A stretch of 64,000 nucleotides of DNA, from the NCBI GenBank assembly GCA_019321725.1, contig CM033115.1, positions 14,270,673 through 14,334,672 on the forward strand, given 5' to 3'. Below, in pieces: positions 62,121-64,000 of this stretch. This stretch comes from Paulownia fortunei (Eukaryota > Streptophyta > Magnoliopsida > Lamiales > Paulowniaceae). Position 1 is the first letter of the stretch. Every line of letters starts with the position of its first letter. The notes below the pieces were generated by a model. It worked only from the letters and a program-made list of their open reading frames with translations. It was not told the DNA's origin and searched no databases. A program made the position numbers and the translations under genes.

Positions 62121-62900
62121 TGTTCTTGGAAGGGGAGCTTCGTGTTCCACAGCCGAAGATCTTTACAGAAGTTTTTCTGCGTTTGGTGCCAGTTTTATGG
62201 AGTACCTTTTGAAAGTGGGCATACAAAGAAAATAATTATAGATTAGGAATCTTAGACGAGAAGATAAAGACTTTTAGTCCTCGTCTTTAAAGATGGACCC
62301 AAAACGACTTTTTAGTCATGTTTGATCTGAAAGTCTTTCGCTTAGTTAGTAGTGTAATATCTACTGAACCCTGTACATTCGGTACAATGTATGCAGTATA
62401 TTTAAATAATAAACAAGTGTTATATTATAAAATAAATAAAGTATTTATTTATTATTTATATATTCTATTTATTGTTTATTGAATGTACTATTTTTAAGAT
62501 CAGTAATTAGGGATGTGCAGCACATTATATGTGTTTTTTTTATTTATTATAATTTGTATTTTATGTACTTATAATGGAAGAAAATATAAAAAAAAATAAC
62601 ATGAGAAAATAAATGACCAAAAGAAATTATTGGAAGACCAAAAAGAAGATGTAAGAGATCACAGAAACGAAGTAAACGTTGAAGAAAGTGGGGAAAAAGT
62701 GTAAGTTGGTGAGAGCAAATTGGATAATAAAAATTATATGCCAGATCAAAAGACGCCAAAGAGGTTCTCTCTCTTTTTTTTTTCTTTTTTCTTTTTTTTT
62801 TGGGTGGTACAAGAAGAGGTTCTCGTCAATTGTAAATAGTATAGGTAATAATGGATTTAGTTTTTCATTGAGTTTAGAGGAGAATTGAAAAATTATAAAA
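62121..62900 (-). promoter_or_regulatory. Upstream flank of intact MATH gene
   Basis: 62121-62200 matches the sequence before exon 1 of the arm copies (GGAAGGGGAGCTTCGTG). 62505-62880 matches 16635-16950. In the arm copies a long-inverted-repeat element lies between these two blocks but not here. A TATATAAATA-like run sits at about 62447-62458, roughly 330 bp from the ATG; I cannot say whether it is the TATA box. A pyrimidine tract lies at 62768-62803. Confidence 0.45.
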
Positions 62901-64000
62901 TAAATTTATTTTTACCTTTTATTATAAAATAGTTAGTAGTGTCACATATTTAAAAGAATAATTTTTGAAAAAAAATATTTTAGGAGATAAAATATTATCT
63001 TAAAATATCTGAAAAAGAATGAGAACATCAATTTAAAATATATGAAGTAATAAAAAAATAATTTAGACCTTTATAATTTGGTATAATTAAAGAATTTTAG
63101 TTTAAAAATTGCATACATTGTTCACTGATATGGTGAAATTTTGTAGCTTTGGGCATGTAAATTTAATTTAAAATTAGATGGTGTAATGCCAATGCGGCTT
63201 AATAATCCTTAATGGAGGTGGATGCACATTCCACATGTTGATATGAACTCCTCTTTTGGAATAGATCTCCTATGAGCAATTTTTTTTTTAGAGGTCCTTG
63301 CCTACAATATGAATAGACTGCAAGAAAGTCGTCGGGAGAGTTCCGTAGAAATCCCTTTAATGCTTAAATCAACAAGTGCATGAGAGAACAAAATTGAATT
63401 TAAAGCTGAAATTAAGCAAATGAATTATGTACCTGATAAATGAGAAAAATGAGGGTATTTATATATGTTTAAGTGGAACATTAGTCGTATGAGCCTTTGA
63501 TGTGATCTGGGTCTTATGGATTTGTATGCCTTATAGGCTAGTATCTGATGTCTTTGAACCGTGTAAGCCTCTCATGTGACTTGGCCTTTTGGGTCTGAAT
63601 ACCTTATTAGGTTGAAGTTGGAGGTTTTTCGGGCTAATTTGAAATATGTTCATCATAGCCTCTCAACTTTCAGGCAAGTAATGAAGTACACTCTGATTGG
63701 CAGTTAATTACTGAATAATTCCAGCATTATTTGCAGTTCATGGGTAACTAGTATGTACATAAAGGTGAGGCCTTAAGTGTTTTTGGCTTACTTTTAGAAC
63801 TTTTATATTTGAAGACATGAGTCACCAAGGTAACTTTTTCTCCTTTCAGAACATTATTTCTTGAATTTTTTTTCTTTTTTGAACGAGTCATGTTTGGGAG
63901 AGTAGGCTTATCTCATAAGAAAAGTGGCATGATGTCAAACATGGAGTCCGCATGAGAGGGTGGAGTCGTCATTGTGGGCGGCAAATCATTGGGCGAGCAA
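62901..64000. other. No recognisable gene
   Basis: A/T-rich sequence to about 63190, then more balanced composition to the window end. No open frame longer than about 60 codons, no LTR or terminal repeat seen. Phrases such as GTGATCTGGGTCTTATGG and GTGACTTGGCCTTTTGGGTC (63502, 63577) are loosely repeated about 75 bp apart. Confidence 0.4.

Overview
The window looks like repeat-rich plant nuclear DNA, most likely from a eudicot. It is strongly A+T-rich and has GT-AG introns. The recognisable pieces are plant-type: Copia and Gypsy LTR retrotransposons with tRNA-iMet- and tRNA-Asp-like primer sites, a Mutator-like transposase, a CACTA terminus, a GRF zinc-finger relic and tandem-MATH (TRAF-like) genes. 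I cannot name the species. I found only one gene that reads intact: a six-exon, 308-residue two-MATH-domain protein on the minus strand (58418-62120). Its introns all follow GT-AG and its summed exon length (927 nt) stays in frame.

The dominant feature is a giant inverted repeat. Position x on the left pairs with 56855-x on the right, so about 13880-28370 is mirrored by 28485-42974 around a 100-N gap (28371-28470). Wherever I compared them, the inner ~13 kb of the arms are identical, including A/T microsatellites. The outer ~1.4 kb shows about ten substitutions and a 1-bp indel. Beyond the arms an older, diverged inverted homology continues (about 10930-13880 with 46100-51860, and 600-2585 with 54490-55990), so almost the whole window is folded around the gap. 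This is either a true, recently homogenised palindrome or two contigs of one locus joined head to head.

Left side: 1-600 GGTTCGG-type repeat; 600-2585 dispersed repeat copy A; 2586-3660 LTR-like promoter sequence; 3661-4036 GRF zinc-finger relic facing a broken Mutator-like transposase (4500-7850, minus); 7938-10289 Gypsy LTR with its primer site; then LTR and leader fragments to 13880. Each arm holds a MATH exon 1-2 fragment, a long-inverted-repeat element, an old Copia polymerase gene split by a younger Copia element (17539-23940, mirrored 32915-39316), a perfect solo LTR with 5-bp target duplication (24321-26850, mirrored 30005-32534) and repeat copy B ending at the gap.

Right side beyond the arm: the rest of a MATH pseudogene (42548-45040), a MITE end, mirrored LTR fragments, a small LTR element with a gag-like tandem-repeat reading frame (48436-51105), a CACTA end (to 52798), a Copia solo LTR (minus), a third MATH remnant (53891-54260), repeat copy C, a partial Gypsy LTR, the intact MATH gene with a transposon-filled intron, and unannotated A/T-rich DNA to the end.

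Four MATH copies in different states of decay, two of them in opposite orientation on palindrome arms, make the gene family the only host-gene theme here; everything else is mobile DNA. No tRNA, rRNA or CRISPR was seen.
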